Assembly (NCBI GenBank): GCA_903873965.1
Contig: CAIQQO010000124.1
Location: 1-55,355 of the forward strand
Direction of reading: 5' to 3'
Source: an uncultured bacterium
GTDB taxonomy: Bacteria; Chloroflexota; Anaerolineae; J036; Brachytrichaceae
DNA: 55,355 bases
The first letter of the stretch is position 1; each line of letters begins with the position of its first letter. Shown one piece after another: positions 16,585-25,185 of the stretch. Below the pieces are notes generated by a model. The model was not told the DNA's origin. It saw only the letters and a list, made by a program, of their open reading frames with translations, and did no database searches. A program made the position numbers and the translations under genes.

Positions 16585-18456
16585 TTACTGAGCCGCTTTC
16601 AGGTTCAAGCACATGAGCGGGAACGTCCAGTGCCAGAAAGCGCCATTGAGGTACGGATTATCCTGGGTCGGCCAGTTGGTCCAGTACGTCTGGTTATAGG
16701 GGATACGGTGCAGCCACTGGATGATTGGAATATCAATCATGTCGGTCCAGTAGATCTCCATAGCCTTGTTGAACAGATCGGTAATCTTCGCATCGCCTGG
16801 GGCGATGGAGCGCATGTCGTCAACGAGCTTGTCAAAGGTCGGATTCTTATAGCGCGAGAAGTGGTTGCCACCGGCAGTTGTGCCGATCGGAGCGCTGAAC
16901 TTGCTCGAATACAGTTCTAGTGTCGCGTAAGGATCAATCACGGAAGCGCCGTGACCGAACATGTACAGACCGGGCTTGCCGTCGGCCATGTTCTGGTACG
17001 CATCGTTACCAAAGTTGATCGCCGCTTCGAATCCGCCCTTGCGGAGCATCTCAACCAGCACCGGCACGATGTCGGCATGAATGCCTTCAAAGCCGTTGAT
17101 CGTGGCGTTGACCCGCTTGGCATCCTTCACCCAGAAGCCATCGGCATCCTTGGCGAAACCGGCCTTGACCATGCGCTCTTCGGTCTTCTTCAGATCATAA
17201 GTGCGCACGCCGAGTTTGTCAGCGATGGGCTTGACGCCATCGAGATACTTCTTCAGCGCGGGGTACTCAGGATACGGATAGATCGTGGCAATCTTAGCGC
17301 CAAGGTAAACAACCTTGTCGATGGTGTCACGGTCAATAGCGTAGTTCATAGCCCAGCGGACGTCGGGATTGCTATACGGATCAAGCGCCGTGTTCACCCA
17401 CAGTGAATTCGGCCACCAGTCACGATAACCCAGAGGTTCGTCCTTGCCGGTATGCGTGGTGATCTTCGGGTTCGACGAAACAGCCGTGCGGATGTTGGCT
17501 GCGCGCAGGTCCAGTGATGCATCCGCTTCGTTGTTCACGACGCGCTGCGCCACGGTGGACATGTCGGTTGCCGGCAGCATAATGACCTTGAGAACTTCGG
17601 GCGCCTTTTGGAAACCAGTCTTGAAGCCCCACCAGTTCAGGTCAAGCGTGAATACATACTGCTCAGGAACCTGGTTGACATTGTACATACCACTGTGTGG
17701 CATGTCTGTGCCCTTCTCTTCGTTAATCTTGGTCGGATCAACCTTCTTACCAATGAAGTACTTGCTGGGCAGCGGGCACATGCCTGTGTCGAACTTGAAG
17801 CTCAGAATCTCGAACTTAAAGCGCGGCTGCGGAGCTTTGAATTTTACAACCACGGTGCCATCATCAGGCGCTGTGGTCGAGTCAACAAATTCCTTAAACT
17901 GCGCATGGTACGTTAGCTTCTCGTTGGCAACGTTAGTGTCAAATGTCCACTTGACATCGGCGGCTGTGAGGGGTGTACCATCACTCCAAGCCGTACCTTT
18001 GCGCATCTTCAAGGTCAATTCGGTGAAATCTGCGTTGTACGTGCCACTCTCGGCCAACCAGGGGATTTCCTTGTCGGCGAAGACGGAGTAGTAGAACAGC
18101 GGATCCCACAACAGCGCCATACCAATCTGGTGGTTCATGCCACCTTCGGGGTTGAGCAAGCCCATATCGGTGAACTTGCCGCCGCTGCCGCCGTTGATCA
18201 GAATCAATGTGCGATTTCGGCCTGCGTCCTTAGGATCAGCAGCCTTGGGGGCTTCGGTCGCCTTGGGAGCTTCGGTCGCCTTGGGAGCTTCGGTCGCCTT
18301 GGGGGCATCAGTCGCCTTGGGGGCATCAGTCGCCTTGGGGGCGGTGGTCGGCGCGACGGCCGCCGGGGTGGCTGCGCCGCATGCGGCAGCCAATGTGCCT
18401 GCGCCTATGATGGCTGACAAGCGGAGCATCTCTCTACGTGATAACTTACCTTTCAT
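16585..18456 (-). CDS. Family-5 extracellular solute-binding lipoprotein
   Basis: 623 aa. Start ATG 18456 is chosen because AGGAG sits 8 nt upstream; a GTG three codons earlier abuts that site. The N-terminus has SRREMLRL, like a twin-arginine signal, then a lipobox ending in AAAC (Cys26), so it is an exported lipoprotein. Residues ~39-74 are six copies of APKAT(D/E), a flexible stalk. The remainder is an SBP_bac_5 domain (VKWTFDTNVANEK; VRWAMNYAIDRDTIDKVVY). It captures the importer substrate. A LacI-type regulator upstream hints at oligosaccharide rather than peptide; inference. Confidence 0.93.
   Translation of the reverse strand: MKGKLSRREMLRLSAIIGAGTLAAACGAATPAAVAPTTAPKATDAPKATDAPKATEAPKATEAPKATEAPKAADPKDAGRNRTLILINGGSGGKFTDMGLLNPEGGMNHQIGMALLWDPLFYYSVFADKEIPWLAESGTYNADFTELTLKMRKGTAWSDGTPLTAADVKWTFDTNVANEKLTYHAQFKEFVDSTTAPDDGTVVVKFKAPQPRFKFEILSFKFDTGMCPLPSKYFIGKKVDPTKINEEKGTDMPHSGMYNVNQVPEQYVFTLDLNWWGFKTGFQKAPEVLKVIMLPATDMSTVAQRVVNNEADASLDLRAANIRTAVSSNPKITTHTGKDEPLGYRDWWPNSLWVNTALDPYSNPDVRWAMNYAIDRDTIDKVVYLGAKIATIYPYPEYPALKKYLDGVKPIADKLGVRTYDLKKTEERMVKAGFAKDADGFWVKDAKRVNATINGFEGIHADIVPVLVEMLRKGGFEAAINFGNDAYQNMADGKPGLYMFGHGASVIDPYATLELYSSKFSAPIGTTAGGNHFSRYKNPTFDKLVDDMRSIAPGDAKITDLFNKAMEIYWTDMIDIPIIQWLHRIPYNQTYWTNWPTQDNPYLNGAFWHWTFPLMCLNLKAAQ
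18242..18349. repeat. Tandem 18-nt coding repeats (6 units)
   Basis: Six consecutive 18-nt units of GCCTTGGGAGCTTCGGTC type, each encoding A-P-K-A-T-D/E on the minus strand, form the stalk of the binding lipoprotein. Two unit subtypes occur in blocks (gcttcggtc and gcatcagtc), suggesting growth by repeated local duplication. Copy number is likely variable between strains. Confidence 0.9.
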
Positions 18457-18465
18457 CTGTCTCAC

Positions 18466-18477
18466 TCCTAATTAGGA
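18466..18477. promoter_or_regulatory. 12-bp palindrome overlapping the binding-protein Shine-Dalgarno
   Basis: TCCTAATTAGGA is a perfect palindrome whose right half on the minus strand supplies the AGGAG of the binding-protein ribosome site. CCTAAT words also occur twice upstream of the LacI-type gene (19747-19758). A shared operator word is possible but too short to prove. GTTATA (18504-18509; TATAAC on the minus strand) is a candidate -10 about 40 nt further upstream. Confidence 0.35.
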
Positions 18478-18504
18478 AATCTAAATGTAGTAAACAAGCG
18501 TGTG

Positions 18505-18576
18505 TTATATGAATAGTTGTTTGTTAAATATCTGGTTTGTGAGATCAAGAGCAGACATATGGCCTCGTCTCTCCAT
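18505..18576 (-). CDS. Possible 23-codon leader ORF
   Basis: In the 198-nt gap between the LacI-type gene and the binding protein, ATG 18576 is preceded by AAGGAGG (18581-18587, 4-nt spacing), the best Shine-Dalgarno in the gap, and opens a 23-residue frame (starts MERRGHMSAL). The peptide matches nothing I recognise. It may be a leader peptide, a small protein, or chance. The putative -10 box of the binding-protein gene overlaps its stop. Confidence 0.3.
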   Translation of the reverse strand: MERRGHMSALDLTNQIFNKQLFI

Positions 18577-18654
18577 TTTTCCTCCTTAATCTGTATTTAT
18601 CGTCTCGGAGTTCCATCTGGGTCTTCCATGGTGGCTTATCCTATGACATCGTGT

Positions 18655-19704
18655 TCAGGGGCGCAAGGCCTTGGTCACCTTCGCCTTTGCAACGGAATCG
18701 CGCTCAACAAGTGTCGGATGAATTGTCAACGTCATGCGCGCCGAGTCAGGATGCTCTAGTCTATTCATAATCAACTGCACTGCCGCCCTACCCATGGCCA
18801 CAGTATCAACATGCATCGTGGTCAACGGTGGTTTAGCGTTAGCAGCTAAGTCTACATCGTCATAACCAATTATGGAAATGTCATCGGGCACACGTTTTCC
18901 GCAATCCATGACGGCATTCATTGCGGCCAGCGCTACTTTATCGTTGACTGCAAATATGGCCGTAATAGCTGAATTTTTCTTCAATAGCTCCTTTGTTGCC
19001 TCATACCCCGATTCAAGCATAAGATTGAAATCTGCGCAATAAACCTCGCTGATGTCATGTTCACGCAATGCGCGCAGATAACCGCCGCGGCGTTGCTTGA
19101 TACTGGGATACGAGTCCGGCTCGCTACCAACCAACCCGATGTGGCGATGACCGTGCCGGATCAGATAATCAACAGCCTGCCAAGCTGCTTGAAAATTGTC
19201 AGACACAATGGCGTCAAACATATCTGTTTTTGCGTAGGCATCGACAAGAATAATCGGGCAGGTTTTCCGCCCTACTGCAGAAGTGACGGTTTCATCGACG
19301 AAAGTGCCCACCATCAACAACGCATCCGCAATACCGCGCGTGAGCATCTGGGGGACGCCGAGAGGGCGGTTTTTATCATCTACCGGCATGGTTGATAAGA
19401 GGAGGTCTATACCGCTGTTTCGACAGGCATCTTCAACGCCAATGATCACATGCGAATAAAATGGGTTAGCCCGAGCCGGCAGATTGGGTTCAGTTTTGAC
19501 GATCATGCCGATCGTCTGTAACCGACCATTCCGCGATCCAACCACAATGGGCTTAACCTGGTAGCCGATTTTCTCGGCAACTCCCAACACCCTGATGCGT
19601 GTTCCTTCCGAAACACCTGGGCGGTTTCTTAATACCAATGAAACCGTGGCCGGAGATACTCCGCTTTCCAGTGCAATGTGGGTGATAGTCACCTTTTCGC
19701 GCAT
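18655..19704 (-). CDS. LacI-family transcriptional regulator
   Basis: 349 aa. The N-terminal helix-turn-helix VTITHIALESGVSPATVSLVLRNRPGVS is followed by a hinge helix and a periplasmic-binding-protein-like effector domain (IGLVGSEPDSYPSIKQRRGGYLRAL; AIFAVNDKVALAAMNAVMDCG; ISIIGYDDVDLAANAKPPLTTMHVD). It binds a small sugar-like effector and represses or activates nearby genes. It lies directly upstream of the family-5 importer genes on the same strand, so that operon is the likely target. A good promoter with an internal palindrome-like sequence precedes it. Confidence 0.94.
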   Translation of the reverse strand: MREKVTITHIALESGVSPATVSLVLRNRPGVSEGTRIRVLGVAEKIGYQVKPIVVGSRNGRLQTIGMIVKTEPNLPARANPFYSHVIIGVEDACRNSGIDLLLSTMPVDDKNRPLGVPQMLTRGIADALLMVGTFVDETVTSAVGRKTCPIILVDAYAKTDMFDAIVSDNFQAAWQAVDYLIRHGHRHIGLVGSEPDSYPSIKQRRGGYLRALREHDISEVYCADFNLMLESGYEATKELLKKNSAITAIFAVNDKVALAAMNAVMDCGKRVPDDISIIGYDDVDLAANAKPPLTTMHVDTVAMGRAAVQLIMNRLEHPDSARMTLTIHPTLVERDSVAKAKVTKALRP

Positions 19705-19750
19705 GTCTCGATGTTTGTCCTAATACTTGGCCTTCGTTTCACGTAACCTA

Positions 19751-19779
19751 ATCCTAATAAAATTTTTAGTAAAAGTCAA
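19751..19779 (-). promoter_or_regulatory. Promoter of the LacI-type gene with candidate auto-operator in the spacer
   Basis: On the minus strand TTGACT (19774-19779) and TAGGAT (19751-19756) are separated by exactly 17 nt. The spacer holds the AT-rich near-palindrome CTAATAAAATTTTTAG (19754-19769), and TAACCTA (19744-19750) with TAGGTTA (19780-19786) flank the whole unit as a 7-bp inverted repeat. This is a plausible autoregulatory site. It overlaps the stop of the upstream hydrolase gene. Confidence 0.6.
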
Positions 19780-19783
19780 TAGG

Positions 19784-20704
19784 TTAAGGATGAAATGACG
19801 AAATGTGGCTCTTCATGGCCTGTACCACTTGCTGCGGTTGTTCTTGATGCGGCATATGCCCACTGCCTGGAACCATCAACAGATGGGCGGCTGGAAATAA
19901 CGCAACCAATGCCTCCGCCACCGCTATCGGCACGACACGGTCTTCACGTCCCCATATCACCAGAGTAGGCAGGGGTGAAGCTGCGATCAGGTTCAGATGG
20001 CTGCGGTTATGGCGCGCCATCCATGCCGGCATTTGCCGTAACACGGAATAATAGGCATCACGTTGACCATCGCTCCACACACGCTGGTTGACGCGGTCAT
20101 ATAAAAATGCGCGGTCATCAGCTTGCAGTTTGGTCATGTCCGCATAATAGGCAGAAAGCGAGGCATAGGCCGCATCCGGTCGCCCACGTAAACCGTTGTA
20201 GTAGCGCTCGGCGACGAAGGGCAGCAGCCGCACCACCATGCTTAAGGTCACTTTCTGCGGATAGGGCGACAGGCAGCCATCGATCAACGTCAGATCGGTG
20301 AACCGGTGCGGACAATCCAGCGCTAGCGTATGCGCAATGATGCCGCCAAGTGAGTGACCAACAAGAGATGCCTTGGATATCGCCAGCGTATCCAGCAGAT
20401 CTATGATGATGTCATTAAAGAACGCCAATGAATAGGCGCGGCGTGGTTTGTCGCTCCTGCCGAAACCAGGCAGATCAAGCGCAATCACGCGCCGATCCTG
20501 TGCCAGTGGCTCTACCACGTGGCGCCAAGTATCTGCCTCATCTCCCAGGCCATGTATCAGCAGAAGGGGCGCCTTGTCAGAACGCGCTTTTCCTTCTGCG
20601 TCAAAAATAAAAAGTCGCAGCCTGCTTTTATCCAGTTGGACGATACGTGCATATGGTGCCAGTGATGGCCAAGGCTGCATCGGTTGCAGGTATTTGTTGT
20701 TCAT
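19784..20704 (-). CDS. Alpha/beta-fold hydrolase
   Basis: 306 aa. The oxyanion region is LLLIHGLGDEADTW, the nucleophile elbow GHSLGG (S118), the acid is in LVIWGREDRVVP and the catalytic His in VPGSGHMPHQE. This is the typical layout of cytosolic lipase/esterase/peroxidase-like hydrolases; the substrate cannot be told. No signal peptide is seen. It follows the pantothenate kinase gene by 13 nt and is probably its operon partner. Confidence 0.9.
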   Translation of the reverse strand: MNNKYLQPMQPWPSLAPYARIVQLDKSRLRLFIFDAEGKARSDKAPLLLIHGLGDEADTWRHVVEPLAQDRRVIALDLPGFGRSDKPRRAYSLAFFNDIIIDLLDTLAISKASLVGHSLGGIIAHTLALDCPHRFTDLTLIDGCLSPYPQKVTLSMVVRLLPFVAERYYNGLRGRPDAAYASLSAYYADMTKLQADDRAFLYDRVNQRVWSDGQRDAYYSVLRQMPAWMARHNRSHLNLIAASPLPTLVIWGREDRVVPIAVAEALVALFPAAHLLMVPGSGHMPHQEQPQQVVQAMKSHISSFHP

Positions 20705-20717
20705 GGTGTTAAATTAC

Positions 20718-21539
20718 TCACACTGCCAGCGCCCCAATGGCAGTGGCATAGCCAGGTCGATCCGGAAAGATAACACTGGCAGCATAGTAGCCGGCCACCG
20801 TCTGTAATATGCGTCGAATACTCGGCATATCCACAAGATGGCCGACCACCACAATTTGATCCAGATGCTCAGCGCGCGCGGCATTGATAGCAATGACAGC
20901 AATGACCTGTCCTATCATCAGCACCAACCCGGCAGCCGTATCCTCACGGGTCGGCATCCATGCTGTATCAACATGACTCATACGCGCGACACGGCCAAAA
21001 TTCACCGCATTCGCATCAGCGGGCAGGCGCCCCAGGACGCCGCCTGTCGCCTCAAGCAGAGACAGGTCGACGCCATTGGCGTTGCCCAGAAGTGCCAGGC
21101 GATCAATTTCGTTCGGGTCGGCTGTGCCGAGCAGCAAACGGCTGAGGCCTTGCAGTGTTCCGCCGCCAACAGCACTCCCGGTGGCATGATGCACATCACC
21201 ACGTCGCGCCGCAACCATGGCCGTGCCCGAACCCGCACTGACCACCAGCGCCTGTGGCCATTTCGACAGAGACAATCCACCTCGCCCTATCGCCGTGACT
21301 TCATCGACGGGTGTGAGGATAACGCCGTCAACGTGCGTCGGCAGACGCCGATGCTGTCCACCTGTCACCCCAATCACGCTAAAGTCACTTACGCGGCGCC
21401 CGCTTGCGCCAATGGCCCGGCGAAGCTGGCTAACATCGACATCGCTTTCAGTGGAAACCGTGACATACTCGACATGTCCGCTTTCAGACTCGACGACCAC
21501 ATCGATATTCGTTAAACCAAAATCAACTGCTGCTCGCAT
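20718..21539 (-). CDS. coaW: Type II pantothenate kinase-like protein
   Basis: 273 aa, the size of bacterial CoaW. It would phosphorylate pantothenate as the first step of coenzyme A synthesis and, by family knowledge, is less sensitive to CoA feedback. Seen are the ASKHA phosphate-1 region AVDFGLTNIDVVV, where GGT is replaced by GLT, the VSAGSGTAMVAA block and TGSAVGGGTLQGLSRLLLG. ATG 21539 has GAGGT 4 nt upstream. TATAGTATAAAT further upstream fits a promoter -10 region. The GLT substitution in the phosphate loop leaves some doubt about activity. Confidence 0.82.
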   Translation of the reverse strand: MRAAVDFGLTNIDVVVESESGHVEYVTVSTESDVDVSQLRRAIGASGRRVSDFSVIGVTGGQHRRLPTHVDGVILTPVDEVTAIGRGGLSLSKWPQALVVSAGSGTAMVAARRGDVHHATGSAVGGGTLQGLSRLLLGTADPNEIDRLALLGNANGVDLSLLEATGGVLGRLPADANAVNFGRVARMSHVDTAWMPTREDTAAGLVLMIGQVIAVIAINAARAEHLDQIVVVGHLVDMPSIRRILQTVAGYYAASVIFPDRPGYATAIGALAV

Positions 21540-21688
21540 GACGACCTCATTTGTAAACCATTTATACTATAGCGGTCCCATCAATTGTTCCGAAGTATGG
21601 CTGGCCACTGCTCAAACCCCACAGATATTGTCTGTGCGCCCTAACCCATTTCGTCAGAAATCCGTTAACAGACTGGATCAGAGGATAC

Positions 21689-22717
21689 ATGCAAGTAGTT
21701 AATAAATCGCTAGAAAGACCAACACCAAGCGCAGGAACTGACCCGATCGTTGTAGAGGGATTGTCAAAAACATATCAGGTCACCGATCGCGAAGGTGGGT
21801 TTGGCGCGGCCATGCGCAGCTTTGTCAAGCGCAAATTCCGCGATGTCAAGGCCGTGCAAAATGTCAGTTTTCGCATCGGCACGGGAGAAATCGTCGGATT
21901 TCTTGGGCCTAATGGCGCAGGTAAAACCACCACGCTAAAGATGCTTTCAGGGCTTCTGCACCCCACCAGCGGCACCGCCAGGGTGCTTGGTTTCACGCCA
22001 TGGGAACGCAACAGCGGGTATTTGCGCGCGATGACGCTTGTCATGGGGCAGCGCAACCGTTTGTCGTGGGACATTCCTGCCGCAGATTCGTTTCTGCTCA
22101 ATCAGGCTATCTACCGGATCAGTGATGCAGACTACAAGCGCACGTTTGATGAGTTGAACGAGCTGCTTGAGCTTGCGCCGATCATCCGCAAACCTGTGCG
22201 CAACCTGTCACTGGGTGAACGCATGAAATGCGAACTGGCTGCCTCGCTCCTGCATCGGCCATCCGTGTTATTCCTGGACGAACCCACAATTGGACTCGAC
22301 ATTTCGGCGCAGGTTCGCATTCGGGCTTTCATCAAGGAGTACAACAGGCGCTCTGGCGCCACCATCGTACTCACCAGCCACTACATGGCCGATGTCACGG
22401 CGCTTTGCGAACGCATCATCATCATTCACCATGGCCAGCTTAAATACGATGGCAAACTCGCTGATCTATCGCGGCGCATCGCGCCTTTCAAACTCATCAG
22501 CGTGACACTCGGCGAATGCTCAGACTGCGACCTCACTCCTTACGGCACCGTGGTGCCGTCAGAAAGCAATGAGGCAAGCGCCAAGCACTCTGTGCAAGTG
22601 AAGGCCGATGAGGTAGCGACGATTACAGCTCGCATGTTGGCTGAGTTGCCGGTAATTGACTTAACCATTGAGGACCCGCCGATCGAAGATGTAATCGAGC
22701 GGGCATTTCACGAGTGA
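21689..22717 (+). CDS. ABC transporter ATPase (ABC-2 exporter type)
   Basis: 342 aa. Walker A GPNGAGKTTTLKMLSG, signature LSLGERMKCELAASLLHRP, Walker B VLFLDEPTIGLD, H-loop TSHYM. The MRSFVKRKFRDVKAVQNVSF N-terminal style and the two permease types downstream match the COG4586/4587/3694 ABC-2 systems of unknown substrate. It is the only ATPase in this run and is followed by four permease genes, so it may energise two alternative membrane heterodimers. The first permease starts 7 nt after its stop. Confidence 0.93.
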   Translation: MQVVNKSLERPTPSAGTDPIVVEGLSKTYQVTDREGGFGAAMRSFVKRKFRDVKAVQNVSFRIGTGEIVGFLGPNGAGKTTTLKMLSGLLHPTSGTARVLGFTPWERNSGYLRAMTLVMGQRNRLSWDIPAADSFLLNQAIYRISDADYKRTFDELNELLELAPIIRKPVRNLSLGERMKCELAASLLHRPSVLFLDEPTIGLDISAQVRIRAFIKEYNRRSGATIVLTSHYMADVTALCERIIIIHHGQLKYDGKLADLSRRIAPFKLISVTLGECSDCDLTPYGTVVPSESNEASAKHSVQVKADEVATITARMLAELPVIDLTIEDPPIEDVIERAFHE

Positions 22718-22724
22718 GGGTGTG

Positions 22725-23519
22725 ATGTTTGCAATCTACAAGCAGATGTGGCTGGTGAACTGGGCTGAACAGTGGCAATACCGCGCCAACCTGTTGATGT
22801 ATCTGGCATTCTGGCTGGTATCGCCCATCGTGTACCTGGCCGTCTGGACAACGATAGCCAGTGCCCAGGGCAATATCAATGGGTTAACTGCGCCGGACTT
22901 CGTCGCCTATTACATGATGCTGTTGATCGTCGATATTGCCACCAGCGATATTACGATCCATATTTTTGCGTACAAAATCATGGACGGTTCACTGTCCAAT
23001 GAACTGGTGCTTCCCATCCATCCGGTGCTCCAGAAAGTGCTGGTCAACAATCTCGCATTCAAGGCGCTGCAGATGCTGGCGCTTGTGCCGATCTGGCTGA
23101 TCTTATACGTCCTCTATCAACCCGTATTTTCCATCACTGCCGTTAATGTGTTATTAGCCATACCGGCGATTGCCTTCGGATTTCTGCTGCAGTTTTTCGC
23201 GGGAACCACGATTACCTGTATTTCTTTCTGGACCACCCGCGCCTGGTCTATCTCAGACTTTTACAGCAACATTTTTAGGCTGATGGCTGGTCAGTTTGTC
23301 CCGCTCGCGCTGCTGCCGGCATTTATGCAGACGGCGTCGCAGCTGCTGCCTTTTCGACTGGCGCTTTACTTCCCGGTCCAATTGTTGTTAGGCAAGCTTT
23401 CCATTGAAGAGACTATGCTGAATATCGGGTTGCAGATGGTCTGGTGTGTGATCTTATTTATGCTGTTCAGGGTGGTTTGGCGTACAGGACTGAAGAAGTA
23501 CTCGGCGGTGGGAGCCTGA
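22725..23519 (+). CDS. ABC-2 permease, type A, copy 1
   Basis: 264 aa with about six membrane segments, of the ABC2_membrane_6 type (COG4587-like). ATG 22725 (MFAIYKQMWLVNWAEQWQYR) has GAGGG 4 nt upstream and matches the start of the paralogue at 24389; a GTG at 22722 is less likely. It ends in GLKKYSAVGA, also shared with the paralogue. Partner of the type B permease that begins 2 nt after its stop. Confidence 0.9.
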   Translation: MFAIYKQMWLVNWAEQWQYRANLLMYLAFWLVSPIVYLAVWTTIASAQGNINGLTAPDFVAYYMMLLIVDIATSDITIHIFAYKIMDGSLSNELVLPIHPVLQKVLVNNLAFKALQMLALVPIWLILYVLYQPVFSITAVNVLLAIPAIAFGFLLQFFAGTTITCISFWTTRAWSISDFYSNIFRLMAGQFVPLALLPAFMQTASQLLPFRLALYFPVQLLLGKLSIEETMLNIGLQMVWCVILFMLFRVVWRTGLKKYSAVGA

Positions 23520-23521
23520 TC

Positions 23522-24307
23522 ATGTTTATTCTGAAACTACTGTCGACTTATCTCAAAGTAAACCTGCAACAGGATTTGGCTTATCGCGCCGATGCCATCG
23601 TGAACATGGTGATGAGTATCATTGGCACCGGCTGGGACTTACTCGGACTCAGCATCATTTTTGCTAACACGAAGGAGATTGGTGGTTGGGGACCGAGCGA
23701 GTTGATCGCCCTCATGGGCGTGTGGCGATTGGTGAATGTGATGATGGCAACGATCGTCTGGCCGAACACGGAGAAATTCAACACCGGCGTCCGCGATGGC
23801 TCGCTGGACTATACCTTTCTACAACCTGTTAACAGCCAACTGCTGATCAGCATCACCCGCATCGTCATCTGGCGCGCCTTCGATCTGGCTATCGCCGTCA
23901 TATTGATCATTGTTGGCATGACGGGCGGTAACGTAGTCACGTCGCCTGTACAAATTGTGGCTTTCCTGGCATTAACCATCTCGGGGGCAGCCATCATTTA
24001 CAGTCTGTGGATTACCTTGATCTCACTAACATTCTGGTTCACCAAATTCGATAACAGTGTCACGATCATGGCTGCACTGATGGATGCGGGTCGATATCCT
24101 GCGCAGGTTTATCCGTACTGGCTGCGCGCCTTGATCACCTTCGTCATCCCGATTGCAGTAGCAACGACAGTACCCCTGCAGGCACTGCGAGGTGAACTCG
24201 TCGACCTGCAGATATTGGGATTCCTTGCTATCGGCGTAGCTGCTGTCATCGTGTCTTCACGTGTCTGGAAGGCGGGCGTCAGGCGTTACAGCGGTGCGTC
24301 TTCATAA
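23522..24307 (+). CDS. ABC-2 permease, type B, copy 1
   Basis: 261 aa, about six membrane segments, COG3694-like. ATG 23522 (MFILKLLSTYLKVNLQQDLAYRAD) is chosen by spacing from the previous stop and by match to the second copy; the frame extends upstream into the preceding gene without meaning. Conserved blocks include NTKEIGGWGPSEL, DGSLDYTFLQPVNSQLL and the C-terminal VRRYSGASS. Probably forms a heterodimeric pore with the type A permease. Confidence 0.9.
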   Translation: MFILKLLSTYLKVNLQQDLAYRADAIVNMVMSIIGTGWDLLGLSIIFANTKEIGGWGPSELIALMGVWRLVNVMMATIVWPNTEKFNTGVRDGSLDYTFLQPVNSQLLISITRIVIWRAFDLAIAVILIIVGMTGGNVVTSPVQIVAFLALTISGAAIIYSLWITLISLTFWFTKFDNSVTIMAALMDAGRYPAQVYPYWLRALITFVIPIAVATTVPLQALRGELVDLQILGFLAIGVAAVIVSSRVWKAGVRRYSGASS

Positions 24308-24388
24308 GCTCTGCAAACGACCCAAAAACGGTGATAGAGCGCATCCCGATTCAAGTCACTGACTGTATTGTCGATTAGTGAGGGCAAC

Positions 24389-25183
24389 ATGTTTGCTATA
24401 TACAGACGACTTTGGCAAGTGAACTGGGCAGAGCAGTGGCAATATCGCGCTGATTTGCTGCTGTTTCTGACAGGCTGGCTGATATCACCCATCATCTTCA
24501 TGGCTGTCTGGACAACGGTAGCCAGCGCGCAAGGCAATGTAAATGGAATCACCGCGCCCGAATTTGCTGCCTACTATTTAGTTCTGCTATTGGTGACTAT
24601 CGCCACAAGCGATACCACGCTGAACAGTCTGAGCTACAAGATCATGGGGGGCGGTCTATCGTACCAGCTGGTAGTACCCGTACATCCAGTGCTGACCCAG
24701 ATGCTGGTTAATAACCTGGCTTCGAAGGCGCTGCAGATGGCAGCCTTGACGCCTATCTGGCTGATCCTTTATCTGCTGTTTCACCCTGCGTTGGCCATCA
24801 CTCCTACGAACATGCTACTTGCATTACCAGCAATCACGATGGGATTCCTACTGCAGTTCCTGGCAAATGCCACGATCACCTGCCTTGCCTTCTGGACCAC
24901 ACGGGGCGGGTCAATCATGTCGCTTTATGGCACCATATTCAGCTTTCTCTCCGGTCAAATTGTCCCGCTCACGCTGCTTCCATTATTTGCACAAAATGCA
25001 GCGGCTGTTTTGCCATTCCGACTTGCCTTGTATTTCCCAGTACAGTTGATCCTTGGCACGTTTACGGTCGAGGAAACGCTGATCAATCTTGGCCTGCAGC
25101 TCATCTGGTGTCTTGTTCTCCTTGTAGTATTTAATCTGGTCTGGCGAGCAGGCCTCAAAAGATACTCGGCAGTGGGGGCTTAG
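24389..25183 (+). CDS. ABC-2 permease, type A, copy 2
   Basis: 264 aa, same length as copy 1 and clearly paralogous over the whole length (shared NWAEQWQYRA, SPI..AVWTT.ASAQGN.NG, FRLALYFPVQL, KRYSAVGA), by eye around 60% identical. ATG 24389 has GAGGG 4 nt upstream, the same arrangement as copy 1. It lies 81 nt after the first pair, in a gap that shows no terminator. Divergence from copy 1 suggests an old duplication, not a recent one. Confidence 0.9.
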   Translation: MFAIYRRLWQVNWAEQWQYRADLLLFLTGWLISPIIFMAVWTTVASAQGNVNGITAPEFAAYYLVLLLVTIATSDTTLNSLSYKIMGGGLSYQLVVPVHPVLTQMLVNNLASKALQMAALTPIWLILYLLFHPALAITPTNMLLALPAITMGFLLQFLANATITCLAFWTTRGGSIMSLYGTIFSFLSGQIVPLTLLPLFAQNAAAVLPFRLALYFPVQLILGTFTVEETLINLGLQLIWCLVLLVVFNLVWRAGLKRYSAVGA

Positions 25184-25185
25184 CC

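Noticed and set aside
18242-18349. Tandem repeats as a possible CRISPR array
   Set aside because: Units are 18 nt, directly joined without spacers, and in frame as APKAT(D/E).
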